In this document: in pieces, positions 22,714-36,399 of the stretch
Layout of the letters: every line of letters starts with the position of its first letter
Position numbering within the stretch: the first letter of the stretch is position 1
Source of the DNA: Megascapheus bottae
Lineage: Eukaryota > Chordata > Mammalia > Rodentia > Geomyidae
Direction: 5' to 3'
Length of the DNA stretch: 64,000 bases
NCBI GenBank assembly: GCA_024803745.1
Contig: JANJXV010000100.1
Span: forward strand, 1,488,001-1,552,000
Translations under genes and position numbers: made by a program
Notes under the pieces: model-generated
What the model was told of the DNA's origin: nothing
Seen by the model: the letters and a program-made list of their open reading frames with translations, nothing else
Databases searched by the model: none

Positions 22714-24653
22714 TTGACAATGGGAGCAAAATTACTACTAAATACGATTATAGTTTTTCAGATATAACCAACCTAGACCTCTGTAGCTGGCAGACACTAG
22801 ATGTTCACAAGTTCTGATTGGTATTATCACTCTTTCTTTTTGTGCACTTACAGACCAGTCTAATACAACCACTGATAAGCTATTTATACCCAAAACAATA
22901 AGCCTCTCAATCCAATCTCGATTGTCTTTAAGTACCTCTGAGCCTAGAGAATAATTAACCACCTACATATACAATATTGCTCAACAGCCATCATGTGTAG
23001 ATCCATGTGTAGAGCCATCATGTAGTATAAGTGTTGTAAGATGAGCAGAGGTCCAGAGATAGAAAAAAAGAATGAGAGAGGTCAGGGGAAGTAGAAGAGG
23101 ATTAATGTAGGAGTGTAAGAATATTGTAGTCATGAAGAAAAGGTATAGCATAAGGATAACTGATCTAAGTTGGTAAGTAAGTAGCATATTTGAGTACAAA
23201 GTTTGGAAAGTTTTGGAATAACACTTAATGTGTTGCTGCACGACTAGCTCGTAGCCCAAGTAGTGGCCTCACAGTGGACCATGGGATGGATCTGTTTTTC
23301 TTGTCTACGTTAAGGGAAAGGGGTATTTCACAACATGCAGAAACGAAGATTTCAGAAGCAAATGCTGTGAGTGAATTAGCTCGTAAAAAGCATTTTTATT
23401 TTCTTTTATCTTTCTGCCAGTATTGGGGCTTGAATTCAGGGCCTGAGGACTGTCCTCCGGTTTTCTCAAGTCTTGCCCTCTGCCACTTGAGCCACAGTGC
23501 CACATCTAGATTTTCTATCTATGTGATACTGAGCAATCAAACCTAGATCTTCATGGATGCTAGGCAAGCACTCTACCACTATGCCAAACTCTCAACCCTG
23601 GCATAGTCATTATAAAGTCATCATCATCATATCAAAATATCCTTTCTCCTACAAAGAATGAACACTTATCTATGTGTGTAATGCTTTTTTTTAAATTTCA
23701 CTAATTCTTCTGTGTTTTTCCTTCTTGCAAGATTTACACATGACAGCAAAGCTAATCATCAGGAAAAAATTGAGTAGGATAGAGAAACCTAATAATATCC
23801 TAGTAGATTGACGTCAAAAATATGTGCAAGATGCCCTGTGTGTTTGACCTAGTGGTAGAGTCCTTGGCTACCACGCAAAAAGACTCAGGTTTGATTCCTC
23901 ATTACCACATACATAGAAAACGCTGCAAGTGGTGCTGTGGCTCGGTGGGACAGCTAAAGCCTAAAGAAAGCCCAAGAACAATGTTCACACTCTGAGGTCA
24001 AGTCCCCAGACTAGCAAAAACAAAAAAAATCGACAAGGGGCAAAATGCAGGCAGAGAAGGCACTGTGAAACAAATGTTTTGTAAAGGATGAGGGCAATAT
24101 TGACCCTTAAGTTTGGATCTTACCGAAGAAAGGCTCCTTGAGCCTGAGACCAGACTGGTAGTTGGGCCTAGTGGAAGACATTGGGATTGGACAAATAAGG
24201 TGTGCTGTTTACTACATCCACATGTATATTGTGAGGTTGGAGGAGAGATTCAGCCTCCAGTATGTCTTTGGTGAGGTCTTCTGTGAGCAAGGATCTTTGG
24301 TCATTGGGCCCTGAAAGGTGACCCTGCCACCCTCACAATGGAACAGAATATGGAACCCTGGTAACCAAGCCACTGTAACTAACAACCAACTCAAGCCAGC
24401 TCACTTGGCCTGTGGCTCAGGAGGAAGAAAGATGTTGCTGTGCTGTTGCCAAAGGTCAGGAAACTCGAGTCTCAGGTATGGAAGTTGTGGATGTCTTACT
24501 CGAAGATGTACATGCTAGATCATTGCCAAGCCACAAATCCAGTATAACAGGCCTTTCTCTAAGAAGAAGGCCAGGGAAATCCAGGGCAACCAGATGAGGT
24601 ATATTTCTAACAAGAAATGTATTTGACCCCATCATCCTCCCCACACACTACAA
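22714..24653. repeat. Array flank, unit 2
   Basis: Same content as other flanks: minus IDL SINE about 23404-23603, CRE 23809-23816, plus IDL SINE about 23831-24032, then the 620-bp unassigned block. It is more diverged from units A and 1 than those are from each other. Confidence 0.9.
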
Positions 24654-25009
24654 CTTTCCTTTTTTAAAATTTTTTTTATTGTAATTAGTAAAAGGGTTAC
24701 ATGATATTTGCCAGGTAGAAGGTGCATTAATTCACATACATTGATACCCTTTCACATGTCTTGGTACCCATTTCCCTCCAACCCCACACCCCCCACCCGC
24801 CTTGGTTTTCCCCCTTCCCTATCAAATTTCAAATATCCAAATACAAACAAATTCAATATATCAGATAACAAAGTGAGATACTATACCAATATGGGATAAC
24901 CAAGGGACAGCAAAGGAGATGAGAGACAACATAGTACATTAAGGACAACAATCATTCATTATGTGGCTTTTGTTTCAATATCCTGGAGGTCCTTTCAGTT
25001 AGCTTCACA

Positions 25010-28000
25010 TTATATGGCCTTATATATGGCCTTTTGCTCTATTGCAAATCTCTGCCAGTGGAGCCCAAGGTTTCTACTGATTATGACGTTTGAGGGAAAC
25101 CACTGAGCCAAGTTCCTTTGAGTCTGGCTTACTTCACTTAATATGATTTGTTCTAAGTCTTTCCATTTCCTAACAAATGGGGCGATGTCATTCTTTCTGA
25201 CAGCAGCATAGAATTCCATTGTGTACAAATACCACAACTTGTTGATCCACTCATCAACTGAGGGACATCTGGGTTGGTTCCATATCTTTGCTATGGTGAA
25301 TAGTGCTTCAATGAACATTGGTGTGCTAGTGCGTTTAGTATGCCCTTGTTTCTGGATTGTTGGGTAAATGCCAAGTAGTGGAATTGCTGGGTGATAGGGG
25401 AGTTCTATGTTTAGCCTTTTGAGGCACTGCCACACTGTTTTCCATAGTGGTTGAACGAGTTTGCACTCCCACCAACAGTGTAGTAGTGATCCCTCCTGGC
25501 CACATCCCCTCCAGCATCTGTTGACATTCGTTTTCCTGATGCTGGCCATTCTAACTGGAGTGAGGTGGAATCTTAGAGTTGTTTTGATTTGCATTTCTTT
25601 TATGATCAGAGATGTGGAGCATTTCTTCATGTGTCTATAGGCCATTTTTGTTCCTTCTTCAGAGAAGACTCTCTTTAAGTCTTTGGCCCATTTTTTAATG
25701 GGATGGGTGTTACTTTGGAGGTTAGTTTTGGAGTGATTCAATTTTTTGAGTTGTTGGTATATTTTAGATATGAGGCCTTTTCCGTTGTTTGGTTGGTGAA
25801 GATCTTCTCCCACTCTGCAGGCTTCCTGATTAGTTTACTAGCTATATCCGTTGCCATACAAAAGCTGTGCAGTTTAATGCAGTCCCACTTATCCAGCCTT
25901 TCTCTGATTTGTTGTGATTCTTGGTCCTTATTATGAAAGTTTCAACCTGTGCCAAGGAGGCCTAGTGTATCTCCTATTCCTTTCTGTAATCTTTTCAGTG
26001 GGTCAGCTTTTACCTCCAGGTCTTTGATCCATTTGGAGTTAATTCCAGTGCAAGATGACAAAGAAGGATCCAACTTTAGTTTTCTGCAGGTGCTTAACCA
26101 GTTCTGCCAGCACAACTTGTTGAAGAGGCTATCTTTCTTCCATTCTATTTTTTTGGCTCCCTTGTCAAAGATTAGTTGGCCATATGTCTGTGGTTTAATA
26201 TCTGCGTCCACAGTTATATTCCATTGGACTTCAGGCCTGTTCTTGTGCCCGTACCAAGCTGTTTTGAGAATTATAGCTCCGTAATAGAGTCTAAAGTTTG
26301 GAATTGAAATTCCTCCAGCGCTGTTCTTTCTGCTAAGAAGTGTTTTTGCTATACGGGGTCTTTTATTATTCCATATGAAATTTTGAATTGCCTCTTCTAT
26401 TTCTTTAAAGAATGACATTGGGATGTTGATGGGTATTGCCTTGAATTTGTAGAGAGCCCTTGGCAAGATTCTCATTTTCACAATGTTGATTCTTCCAATC
26501 CAGGAGCATGGGAGGTTTTTCAATTTCCTTAGTTCTGCTTTAATTTCCTGTTTTAGGGTTTTAAAATTTTCATCTAAACGGTCCTTTACATTCTTAATTA
26601 AGCTAATTCCTAGGTACTTTATTTTCTTTGAGGCTATTGTGAAAGGAGTTTCTTTCCTGATTAGTGCCTCGTTCCTCTCACTGTTGGCGTAAGGAAGGCA
26701 GTTCATTTGTGAGGGTTGATTTTATGGCCTGCTACCCTTCCAAAGCTTTGAATCAGCTCAAGGAGCTTGGGAGTAGAGTCTATAGGATTCTTTAAATACA
26801 GAATCATGTCATCTGCAAAGAGGGATAGTTTTATTTCCTCTTTCCCTACTTGGATCCCCTTTATGCTTGCTTCTTGCCTTATTGCACTGCCTAGGAATTC
26901 TAGTACTATGTTAAAAAGGAGTGGAGAGAGTGGGCATCCTTGTCTCGTTCCTGATTTTAGAGGGAATGGCTTTAGATTTTCACCATTAAGTATAATACTA
27001 GCAGTGGGTTTCTCATACACAGCCTTTATTACATTGAGAAATGTTCCATGGATTCCTAGTTTCTCCACATCTTTTAACATAAAGGGGTTTCGGATCTTGT
27101 CAAATGCCTTTTCCGCATCTAATGAGACAATCATGTGATTTTTGTCCTTGCTCCTGTTGATGTGTCGAATTATATTAATTGATTTGTGTATGTTGAACCA
27201 GGTTTGCCTCCCTGTGATGAATCCAGTTTGATCACAGTGTATAATTTTTTTGATGAGTTGTTGTAGACGGTTGGCCAGTATTTTGTTGAGAAGTTTTGCA
27301 TCGATGTTCATCAAAGAAATGGGTCTATAGTTCTCTTTCTTTGATGAAGCTCTGTCTGGTTTGGGGATGAGGGATATAATGGCTTCACAGAATGAGTTTG
27401 GTAAAGAACCTTCATTTTCAATTTCGTTGAAGAGCTTGAGGAGTATTGGTGTGGGCTCTGCTTTGAAGACCTTATAGAATTCAGTTGTGAATCCATTTGG
27501 CCCTGGGCTCTTTTTAAGTGGAAGTTGTCTAATTTCCATTTCTGTTTCAGAGCTTGAAATAGGCCTGTTGAGTTGGGTTAGCTCTCCTTGGTTCAGTGTG
27601 GGTATGTTAATATTGGCTAGGAATTCATCCATTTCTTCTAGATTCTCAAATTTGTTGGCGTAAGGTTTGAGAAGTATTCCCTCATGATATTCTGGATCTT
27701 GGTAATTTCTGTCGTGATATTACCATTTTCATCTGCGATTTTGTTTATTTCGATATGCTCTCTTCTTTTTTTGGTAAGATTTGCTAAGGGCTTGTCAATT
27801 TTGTTAATTCTTTCAAAGAACCAATTCCTTGTGTTGTTGATTCTTTCTATAGTTTTTTTTATTCCAAATCATTTAATTCTGCTTTGATTTTAATAATTTG
27901 CTTTCTCCTAATGGGTTTAAGGTTGGTTTGTTGCTCTTTTTCCAAGAGGTTAAGGTGAGACATTAACTAGTTGGTTTGACATTTTTCCAACTTGCTGTTG

Positions 28001-28914
28001 TAGGCACTCAGCGGTATAAATTTTCCTCTGAGTACTGCCTTTGTTGTGTCCCTAAGGAGTTGATATTTGTGTGCTCCTTATTGTTAAATTTCATAAACAG
28101 TTGGATATCTGTTCTGATCTCTACGATTACCCATTGTTTTTGATTCAACAATGTGTTGTTCAGTCTCCATGAGTTACAGGGTTTTCGTTGGTGGAGATGT
28201 GTGTTCAGTTCCAATTTGATGCCTTTATGGTCTGAGAGTGTGCATGGAATAATTTCAGTGTTTCTGAATCTGTCCAGGTTTGTTTTATGGACTAAGATGT
28301 GGTCTATTTTGGAAAATGTTCCATGTGCTGCTGAGAAACACGTATAATATGTTGTTACTGGGTGGAATATTCTGCAGATGTCTGTTAGATCTAGTTGGTC
28401 TATATAGTTGTTCAGTTCTAAGGTTTCTCTGTTGAGTTTTTTCCTTGTTGAACTGTCCATAGGTGAGAGTGGTGTGTTATCCTCACCAACAATCACTGTA
28501 ATTCGATCTATGTATGGTTTCAGTGTAAGTAAAGTTTGCTTGATGAAGTTTGGAGCTCCGGGATTGGGTGTGTAAATATTTAGGATCATTATGTCTTCCT
28601 GGAGGAAAGATCCCTTTAGTAGTATGTAGTAACCTTCTTTGTCTTTTCTTACTAATTTTAGTTTGAAGTCTATTTTATCTGAAATGAGGATGGCAACTCC
28701 AGCCTGTTTATGGGGGCAGTTAGCTTGATAGAGTTTATTCCAACCTCTCACTTTCAAAAGATGATTGTTTTTGGGTAAGATGTGTCTCTTGAAAACAGCA
28801 GAACGATGGCTCTTGCTTTTTGATCCAACTAGACAGCCTATGCCGTTTAATTGGAGAGTTAAGTCCATTGATATTGAGAGTTAGGATTGAGAGATATTTA
28901 TTAGTTCCTACCAT
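25010..28914 (-). pseudogene. LINE-1 ORF2 remnant, copy 3
   Basis: The endonuclease (28868-28008) again reads GEDNT and keeps SDH. The RT block (27632-26703) has an intact FADD. The block from 26706 to 25942 is longer than in copies 1 and 2 because the base deletion near 11390/18819 is absent here (LKTAWYGHKN is in frame). Early frameshift, second frameshift, TAG and the two one-base deletions are shared with copies 1 and 2. Confidence 0.93.
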
Positions 28915-28962
28915 TTTTAAAAGCTTTTAGTAGGGCCTGTGTCTTGACAGTTCTTGTGGTCC

Positions 28963-30150
28963 TTAGATGGTATGCTGTTTAGGTGCCATTTCTTTCCCTG
29001 TATTGCATTTATTTTGGTTTTCTATGTATAGAGCATCTTTGAGAATTCTCTGTATTGTTGGTTTTGTTTCGACATATTGTTGCAGCTTTTCCCTGGAATG
29101 GAATGTTTTTATTGTTCCCTCAGTTATGAATGAGAGCTTAGCTGGGTACAGTATTCTTGGTTGGTAGTTATTTGATTTAAGGGCATGACATATATGTTTC
29201 CAATCACTTCGTGCTTGCATGGTCTCTGCTGAGAAATCTGGGGTTATTCTGATTGGTTTGCCTTTATAGGTTACTGATCCCTTTTCCCTGGCTGCCTTTA
29301 GGATCTTTTCTTTCGTTTCTATTGATCCAGTTCGGATCACAATGTGGCGGTGGGATGTTCTTTTCTGGTCAGGTCTGTTTGGGGTTCTAAAAGCTTCTCG
29401 TATCTGGATGGGCCTGCCCTTCTGGATATTTGGGAAATTCTCTGAGATGATTCCCTGAAGTATATTTCCAATACCATTGACCTCTTTCTCCACGCCCTCC
29501 TCAATACCAACTAGCCTTAAATTAGGCTTCCTAATTGTATCTTGGACCTCCTGAAGCGCTCACTCATATTTCCTAGATTTGGATTAACTCATTTTCTGTT
29601 CTTTCTTTATAATACCTAAATTATCTTCAGCCCCGGAAATTCTCTCCTCTGCATTGTCTAACCTGCTATCAAAACTATCTACTTTATTTTTCATCTCCCT
29701 TGCTTCTAATTGCTCACTTTTGATGCCTTTCATCTCTTGTTTTAGATCATGTATGCATTTCTTATTCTCCTTGATTTCCTTTTGAGGGGTTAGCTCAGGA
29801 GCTTTATTTTCTTTGGACATTTGCTGGAGTTTGGTCACGGTTTTATTTGTGGATTCTATGAATTCATCCATCATTCTTTGAAAAACCTTTATTATGGCCT
29901 CCTTTATGGTTTCTTCTTTTTCACTTATCACCTTATTTATGCTTTCCTCTTGTTCAGCTATGGCTTCCTCCATTATCTCTTTCTTTATATTTTCACATTT
30001 TTCATTAATGATGATTATCAATTGCATTTGTGTAGCACTTGGAAGACTCTCCTCTAGGTTTGCCAGTGACTGTTCCATTGTCTGTTTACATTGGGTGGGG
30101 GATGTTTTTTCTTGATTTGACATTTTTCTTGAGTTTCTAGTTCTGCCCAT
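28963..30150 (-). pseudogene. LINE-1 ORF1 remnant, copy 3
   Basis: N-terminal part of 188 codons (30150-29584), then TAA and TGA in the linker as in copies 1 and 2, then an open C-terminal RNA-binding part starting MEKEVNGIGN. This Glu is also seen in copy 4; copies 1 and 2 have Gln. Confidence 0.9.
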
Positions 30151-32090
30151 TTGAAAATGGGAGCAAGATTACTACTAAATACAATTATAGTTTTTCAGAT
30201 ATAACCAACCTAGACCTCTGTAGCTGGCATACACTAGATTTTCACAAGTTTTGATTGGTATTATCACTCTTTCTTTTTGTGCACTTACAGACCAGTCTAA
30301 TACAACCACTGATAAGCGATTTATACCCAAAACAATAAGCCTCTCAATCCAATCTCAATTGTCTTTAAGTCCCTCTGAGCCTAGAGAATAATTAACCACC
30401 TACATATACAATATTGCTCAACAGCCATCATGTGTAGATCCATGTGTAGAGCCATCATGTAGTATAAGGGTTGTAAGATGAGCAGAGGTCCAGAGATAGA
30501 AAAAAAGAATGAGAGAGGTCAGGGGAGGTACAAGAGGATTATCGTAGGAGTGTAAGAATATTGTAATCATGAAGAAAAGGTATAGCATAAGGATAACTGA
30601 CCTAAGTTGGTAAGTACGGAGCATATTTGTGTTCAAAGTTTGGAAAGTATTAGAATAACACTTAATGTGTTGCTGCACGACTAGGTCTTAGCCCAACTAG
30701 TGGCCTCACAGTGGACCATGGGATGGATCTGTTTTTCTTGTCTACGTTGAGGGAAAGGGGTACTTCACAAGATGCAGAAACGAAGATTTCAGAAGCAAAT
30801 GCTGTGAGTGAATTAGCTCGTAAAAAGCATTTTTATTTTCTTTTATCTTTCTGCCAGTCTTGGGGCTTGAATTCAGGGCCTGAGGACTGTCCTCAGGTTT
30901 TCTCAAGTCCAGCCCTCTGCCAGTTGAGCCACAGTGCCACATCTAGATTTTCTATCTATGTGATACTGAGCAATCAAACCCAGATCTTCATGGATGCTAG
31001 GCAAGCACTCTACCACTATGCCAAACTCTCAACCCTGGCATAGTCATTATAAAGTCATCATCATCATATCAAAATATCCTTTCTCCTACAAAGAATGAAC
31101 ACTTATCTATGTGTGTAATGCTTTTTTTTAAATTTCACTAATTCTTCTGTGTTTTTCCCTCTTGCATTATTTACACATGACAACAAAGCTAATCATCAGG
31201 AAAAAATTGATTAGGATACAGAAACCTAATAATATCCTAGTAGATTGACGTCAAAAATATGTGCAAGATGCCCTGTGTGTTTGACCTAGTGGTAGAGTCC
31301 TTGGCTACCACGCAAAAAGACTCAGGTTTGATTCCTCATTACCACATACATAGAAAACGCTGCAAGTGGTGCTGTGGCTCGGTGGGACAGCTAAAGCCTA
31401 AAGAAAGCCCAAGAACAATGTTCACACTCTGAGGTCAAGTCCCCAGACTAGCAAAAACCAAAAAAATCGACAAGGGGCAAAATGCAGGCAGAGAAGGCAC
31501 TGTGAAGCAAATGTTTTGTAAAGGATGAGGGCAATATTGACCCTTAAGTTTGGATCTTACAGAAGAAAGGATCCTTGAGCCTGAGACCAGACTCGTAGTT
31601 GGGCCGAGTGGAAGACATTGGGATTGGACAAATAAGGTGAGCTGTTCACTACATCCACATGTATATTGTGAGGTTGGAGGAGAGATTCAGCCTCCAGTAT
31701 GTCTTTGGTGAGGTCTTCTGTGAGCAAGGATCTTTGGTCATTGGGCCCTGAAAGGTGACCCTGCCTCCCTCACAATGGAACAGAATATGGAACCCTGGTA
31801 ACCAAGCCACTGTAACTAACAACCAACTCAAGCCAGCTCACTTGGCCTGTGGCTCAGGAGGAAGAAAGATGTTGCTGTGCTGTTGCCAAAGGTCAGGAAA
31901 CTCGAGTCTCAGGTATGGAAGTTGTGGATGTCTTACTCAAAGATGTACATGCTAGATCATTGCCAAGCCACAAATCCAGTATAACAGGCCTTTCTCTAAG
32001 AAGAAGGACAGGGAAATCCAGGGCAACCAGATGAGGTATATTTCTAACAAGAAATGTATTTGACCCCATCATCCTCCCCACACACTACAA
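30151..32090. repeat. Array flank, unit 3
   Basis: 5'UTR/flank, minus IDL SINE about 30841-31040, CRE 31246-31253, plus IDL SINE about 31268-31468, unassigned block. It carries its own substitutions, for example 'gaagcaaatg' near 31505 shared with unit 4. Confidence 0.9.
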
Positions 32091-32447
32091 CTTTCTTTTT
32101 TTAAAAATTTTTTTATTGTAATTAGTAAAAGGGTTACATGATATTTGCCAGGTAGAAGGTGCATTAATTCACATACATTGATACCCTTTCACATGTCTTG
32201 GTACCCATTTCCCTCCAACCTCACACCCCCCACCCGCCTTGGTTTTCCCCCCTTCCCTATCAAATTTCAAATATCCAAATACAAACAAATTCAATATATC
32301 AGATAACAAAGTGAGATACTATACCAATATGGGATAACCAAGGGACAGCAAAGGAGATGAGAGACAACATAGTACATTAAGGACAACAATCATTCATTAT
32401 GTGGCTTTTGTTTCAATATCCTGGAGGTCCTTTCAGTTAGCTTCACA

Positions 32448-35400
32448 TTATATGGCCTTATATATGGCCTTTTGCTCTATTGCAAATCTCTGCCAGTGGA
32501 GCCCAAGGTTTCTACTGATTATGACGTATGAGGGAAACCACTGAGCCAAGTTCCTTTGAGTCTGGCTTACTTCACTTAATATGATTTGTTCTAAGTCTTT
32601 CCATTTCCTAACAAATGGGGCGATGTCATTCTTTCTGACAGCAGCATAGAATTCCATTGTGTACAAACACCACAACTTGTTGATCCACTCATCAACTGAG
32701 GGACATCTGGGTTGGTTCCATATCTTTGCTATGGTGAATAGTGCTGCAATGAACATTGTTGTGCTAGTGGGTTTAGTATGCCCTTGTTTCTGGATTCTTG
32801 GGTAAATGCCAAGTAGTGGAATTGCTGGGTGATAGGGGAGTTCTATGTTTAGCCTTTTGACGCACTGCCACACTGCTTTCCATAGTGGTTGAACGAGTTT
32901 GAACTCCCACCAACAGTGTAGTAGTGATCCCTCCTGGCCACATCCCCTCCAGCATCTGTTGTCATTCGTTTTCCTGATCCTGGCCATTCTAACTGGAGTG
33001 AGGTGGAATCTTAGAGTTGTTTTGATTTGCATTTCTTTTATGGCCAGAGATGTGGAGCATTTCTTCATGTGTCTATAGGCCATTTTTGTTTCTTATTCAG
33101 AGAAGACTCTCTTTAAGTCTTTGGCCCATTTTTTAATGGGATGGGTGTTACTTTGGAGGTTAGTTTTGGAGTGATTCAATTTTTTGAGTTGTTGATATAT
33201 TTTAGATATGAGGCCTTTGTCCGTTGTTTGGTTGGTGAAGATCTTCTCCCACTCTGCAGGCTTCCTGATTAGTTCACTGGCTATATCCGTTGCCATACAA
33301 AAGCTCTGCATTTTAATGCAGTCCCACTTATCCAGCCTTCTTCTCATTTGTTGTGATTCTTGGTCCTTATTAAGAAAGTTTCGACCTGTGCCAAGGAGGC
33401 CTAGTGTATCTCCTATTCCTTCCTGTAAACTTTTCAGTGTGTCATCTTTTACCTCCAGGTCTTTGATCCATTTGGAGTTAATTCTAGTGCAAGGTGACAA
33501 AGAAGGATCCAACTTTAGTTTTCTGCAGGTGCTTAACCAGGTCTTCCAGCACAACTTGTTGAAGAAGCTATCTTTCTTCCATTCTATTTTTTTGGCTCCC
33601 TTGTCAAAGATTAGGTGGCCATAGGTCTGTGGTTTAATATCTGGGTCCGCAGTTCTATTCCATTGGATTTCAGGCCTGTTCTTGTGCCCGTACCAAGCTT
33701 TTTTGAGAATTATAGCTCCGTAATAGAGTCTAAAGTTTGGAATTGAAATTCCTCCAGCGCTGTTCTTTCTGCTAAGAAGTGTTTTTGCTATACGGGTCTT
33801 TTATTATTCCATATGAAATTTTGAATTGCCTCTCCTATTTCTTTAAAGAATGACATTGGGATGTTGATGGGTATTGCATTGAATTTGTAGATAGCCCTAG
33901 GCAAGATTGTCATTTTCACAATGTTGATTCTTCCAATCCAGGAGCATGGGAGGTTTTTCCATTTCCTTAGTTCTGCTTTAATTTCCTGTTTTAGGGTTTT
34001 AAAGTTTTCATCTAAACGGTCCTTTACATTCTTAGTTAAGCTAATTCCTAGGTACTTTATTTTCTTTGAGGCTATTGTGAAAGGAGTTTCTTTCCTGATT
34101 ATTGCCTCGTTCCTCTCACTGTTGGCGTAAAGGAAGGCAGTTCATTTGTGAGGGTTGATTTTATGGCTTGCTACCCTTCCAAAGCTTTGAATCAGCTCAA
34201 GGAGCTTGGGAGTAGAGTCTATAGGATCCTTTAAATACAGAATCATGTCATCTGCAAAGAGGGATAGATTTATTTCCTCTTTCCTCTTGGATCCCCTTTA
34301 TGCTTGCTTCTTGCCTTATTGCACTGCCTAGGAATTCTAGTACTATGTTAAAAAGGAGTGGAGAGAGTGGGCATCCTTGTCTCGTTCCTGATTTTAGAGG
34401 GAATGGCTTTAGATTTTCACCATTAAGTATAATACTAGCAGTGGGTTTCTCATACACAGCCTTTATTACATTGAGAAATGTTTCATGGATTCCTAGTTTC
34501 TCCACATCTTTTAACATAAAGGGGTTTCGGATCTTGTCATATGCCTTTTCCACATCTATTGAGACAATCATGTGATTTTTGTCCTTTGTCCTGTTGATGT
34601 GTCGAATTATATTAATTGATTTGTGTATGTTGAACCAGGTTTGCCTCCCTGTGATGAATCCAGTTTGATCATAGTGTATAATTTTTTTGATGAGTTGTTG
34701 TAGACGGTTGGCCAGTATTTTGTTGAGAAGTTTTGCATCGATGTTCATCAAAGAAATAGGTCTATAGTTCTCTTTCTTTGATGAATCTCTGTCTGGTTTG
34801 GGGATGAGGGATATAATGGCTTCACAGAATGAGTTTGGTAAAGAACCTTCATTTTCAATTTCGTTGAAGAGCTTGAGGAGTATTGGTGTGAGCTCTGCTT
34901 TGAAGACCTTATAGAATTCAGCTGTGAATCCATCTGGCCCTGGGCTCTTTTTAAGTGGAAGTTGTCTAATTTCCATTTCTGTTTCAGAGCTTGAAATAGG
35001 CCTGTTGAGTTGGGTTAGCTCTTCTTGGTTCAGTGTGGGTATGTTAATATTGTCTAGGAATTCATCCATTTCTTGTAGATTCTCAAATTTGTTGGCGTAA
35101 AGGTTTGAGAAGTATTCGCTCATGATATTCTGGATCTTGGTAATTTCTGTCGTGATATTACCATTTTCATCTGCGATTTTGTTTATTTCGATATGCTCTC
35201 TTCTTTGTTTGGTAAGATTTGCTAAGGGCTTGTCAATTTTGTTAATTCTTTAAAGAACCAACTCCTTCTGTTGTTGATTCTTTCTATAGTTTTTTTTATT
35301 CCAAATCATTTAATTCTGCTTTGATTTTAATAATATGCTTTCTCCTAATGGTTTTAAGGTTGGTTTGTTGCTCTTTTTCCAAGAGGTTAAGGTGAGACAT

Positions 35401-36351
35401 TAACTAGTTGGTTTGACGTTTTTCCAACTTGCTGTTGTAGGCACTCAGCGCTATAAAGTTTCCTCTGAGTACTGCCTTTGTTGTGTCCCTAAGGAGTTGA
35501 TATTTGTGTGCTCCTTATTGTTCAATTTCATAAACAGTTGGATATCTGTTCTGATCTCTTCGATTACCCATTGTTTTTGATTCAACAATGTGTTGTTCAG
35601 TCTCCATGAGTTACAGGGTTTTCGTTGGTGGAGATGTGTGTTCAGTTCCAATTTGATGCCTTTATGGTCTGAGAGTGTGCATGGAATAATTTCAGTGTTT
35701 CTGAATCTGTCCAGGTTTGTTTTATGGACTAAGATGTGGTCTATTTTGGGAAATGTTCCATGTGCTGCTGAGAAAAACGTATATTATGTTGTTACTGGGT
35801 GGAATATTCTGCAGATGTCTGTTAGATCTAGTTGGTCTATATAGTTGTTCAGTTCTAAGGTTTCTCTGTTGAGTTTTTGCCTTGTTGATCTGTCCATGGG
35901 TGAGAGTGGTGTGTTAACCTCACCAACAATCACTGTATTTCGATCTATGTATGGTTTCAGTGTAAGTAAAGTTTGCTTGATGAAGTTTGGAGCTCCGGGA
36001 TTGGGTGTGTAAATATTTAGGATCGTTATGTCTTCCTGGAGGAAAGATCCCTTTAGTAGTATGTAGTAACCTTCTTTGTCTTTTCTTACTAATTTTAGTT
36101 TGAAGTCTATTTTATCTGAAATGAGGATGGCAATTCCAGCCTGTTTATGGGGGCAGTTAGCTTGATAGAGTTTATTCCAACCTCTCACTTTCAAAAGATG
36201 ATTGTTTTTGGGTAAGATGTGTCTCTTGAAAACAGCAGAACGATGGCTCTTGCATTTTGATCCAACTAGACAGCCTATCCCGTTTAATTGGAGAGTTAAG
36301 TCCATTGATATTGAGAGTTAGGATTGAGAGATATTTATTAGTTCCTACCAT
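32448..36351 (-). pseudogene. LINE-1 ORF2 remnant, copy 4
   Basis: Endonuclease reads VIVGEVNTPLSP, again without the catalytic Asp. The RT block is open from [17 protein letters not shown] (35123) but loses frame through a two-base deletion near 34285, just before FADD. Another base is missing near 33796 (tatacgggtc). The early endonuclease frameshift, the second one near 35505 and the TAG near 35405 are shared with all other copies. Confidence 0.92.
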
Positions 36352-36399
36352 TTTTAAAAGCTTTTAGTAGGGCCTGTTTCTTGACAGTTCTTGTGGTCC

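Larger units (their letters stand above)
24658..30150 (-). mobile_element. LINE-1 copy 3, near full length, inactive
   Basis: Same structure as copies 1 and 2, sharing their one-base ORF2 deletions, but retaining the ancestral GTRQGCPLS motif. The 3'UTR keeps the 11 bp missing in copy 2. Confidence 0.95.
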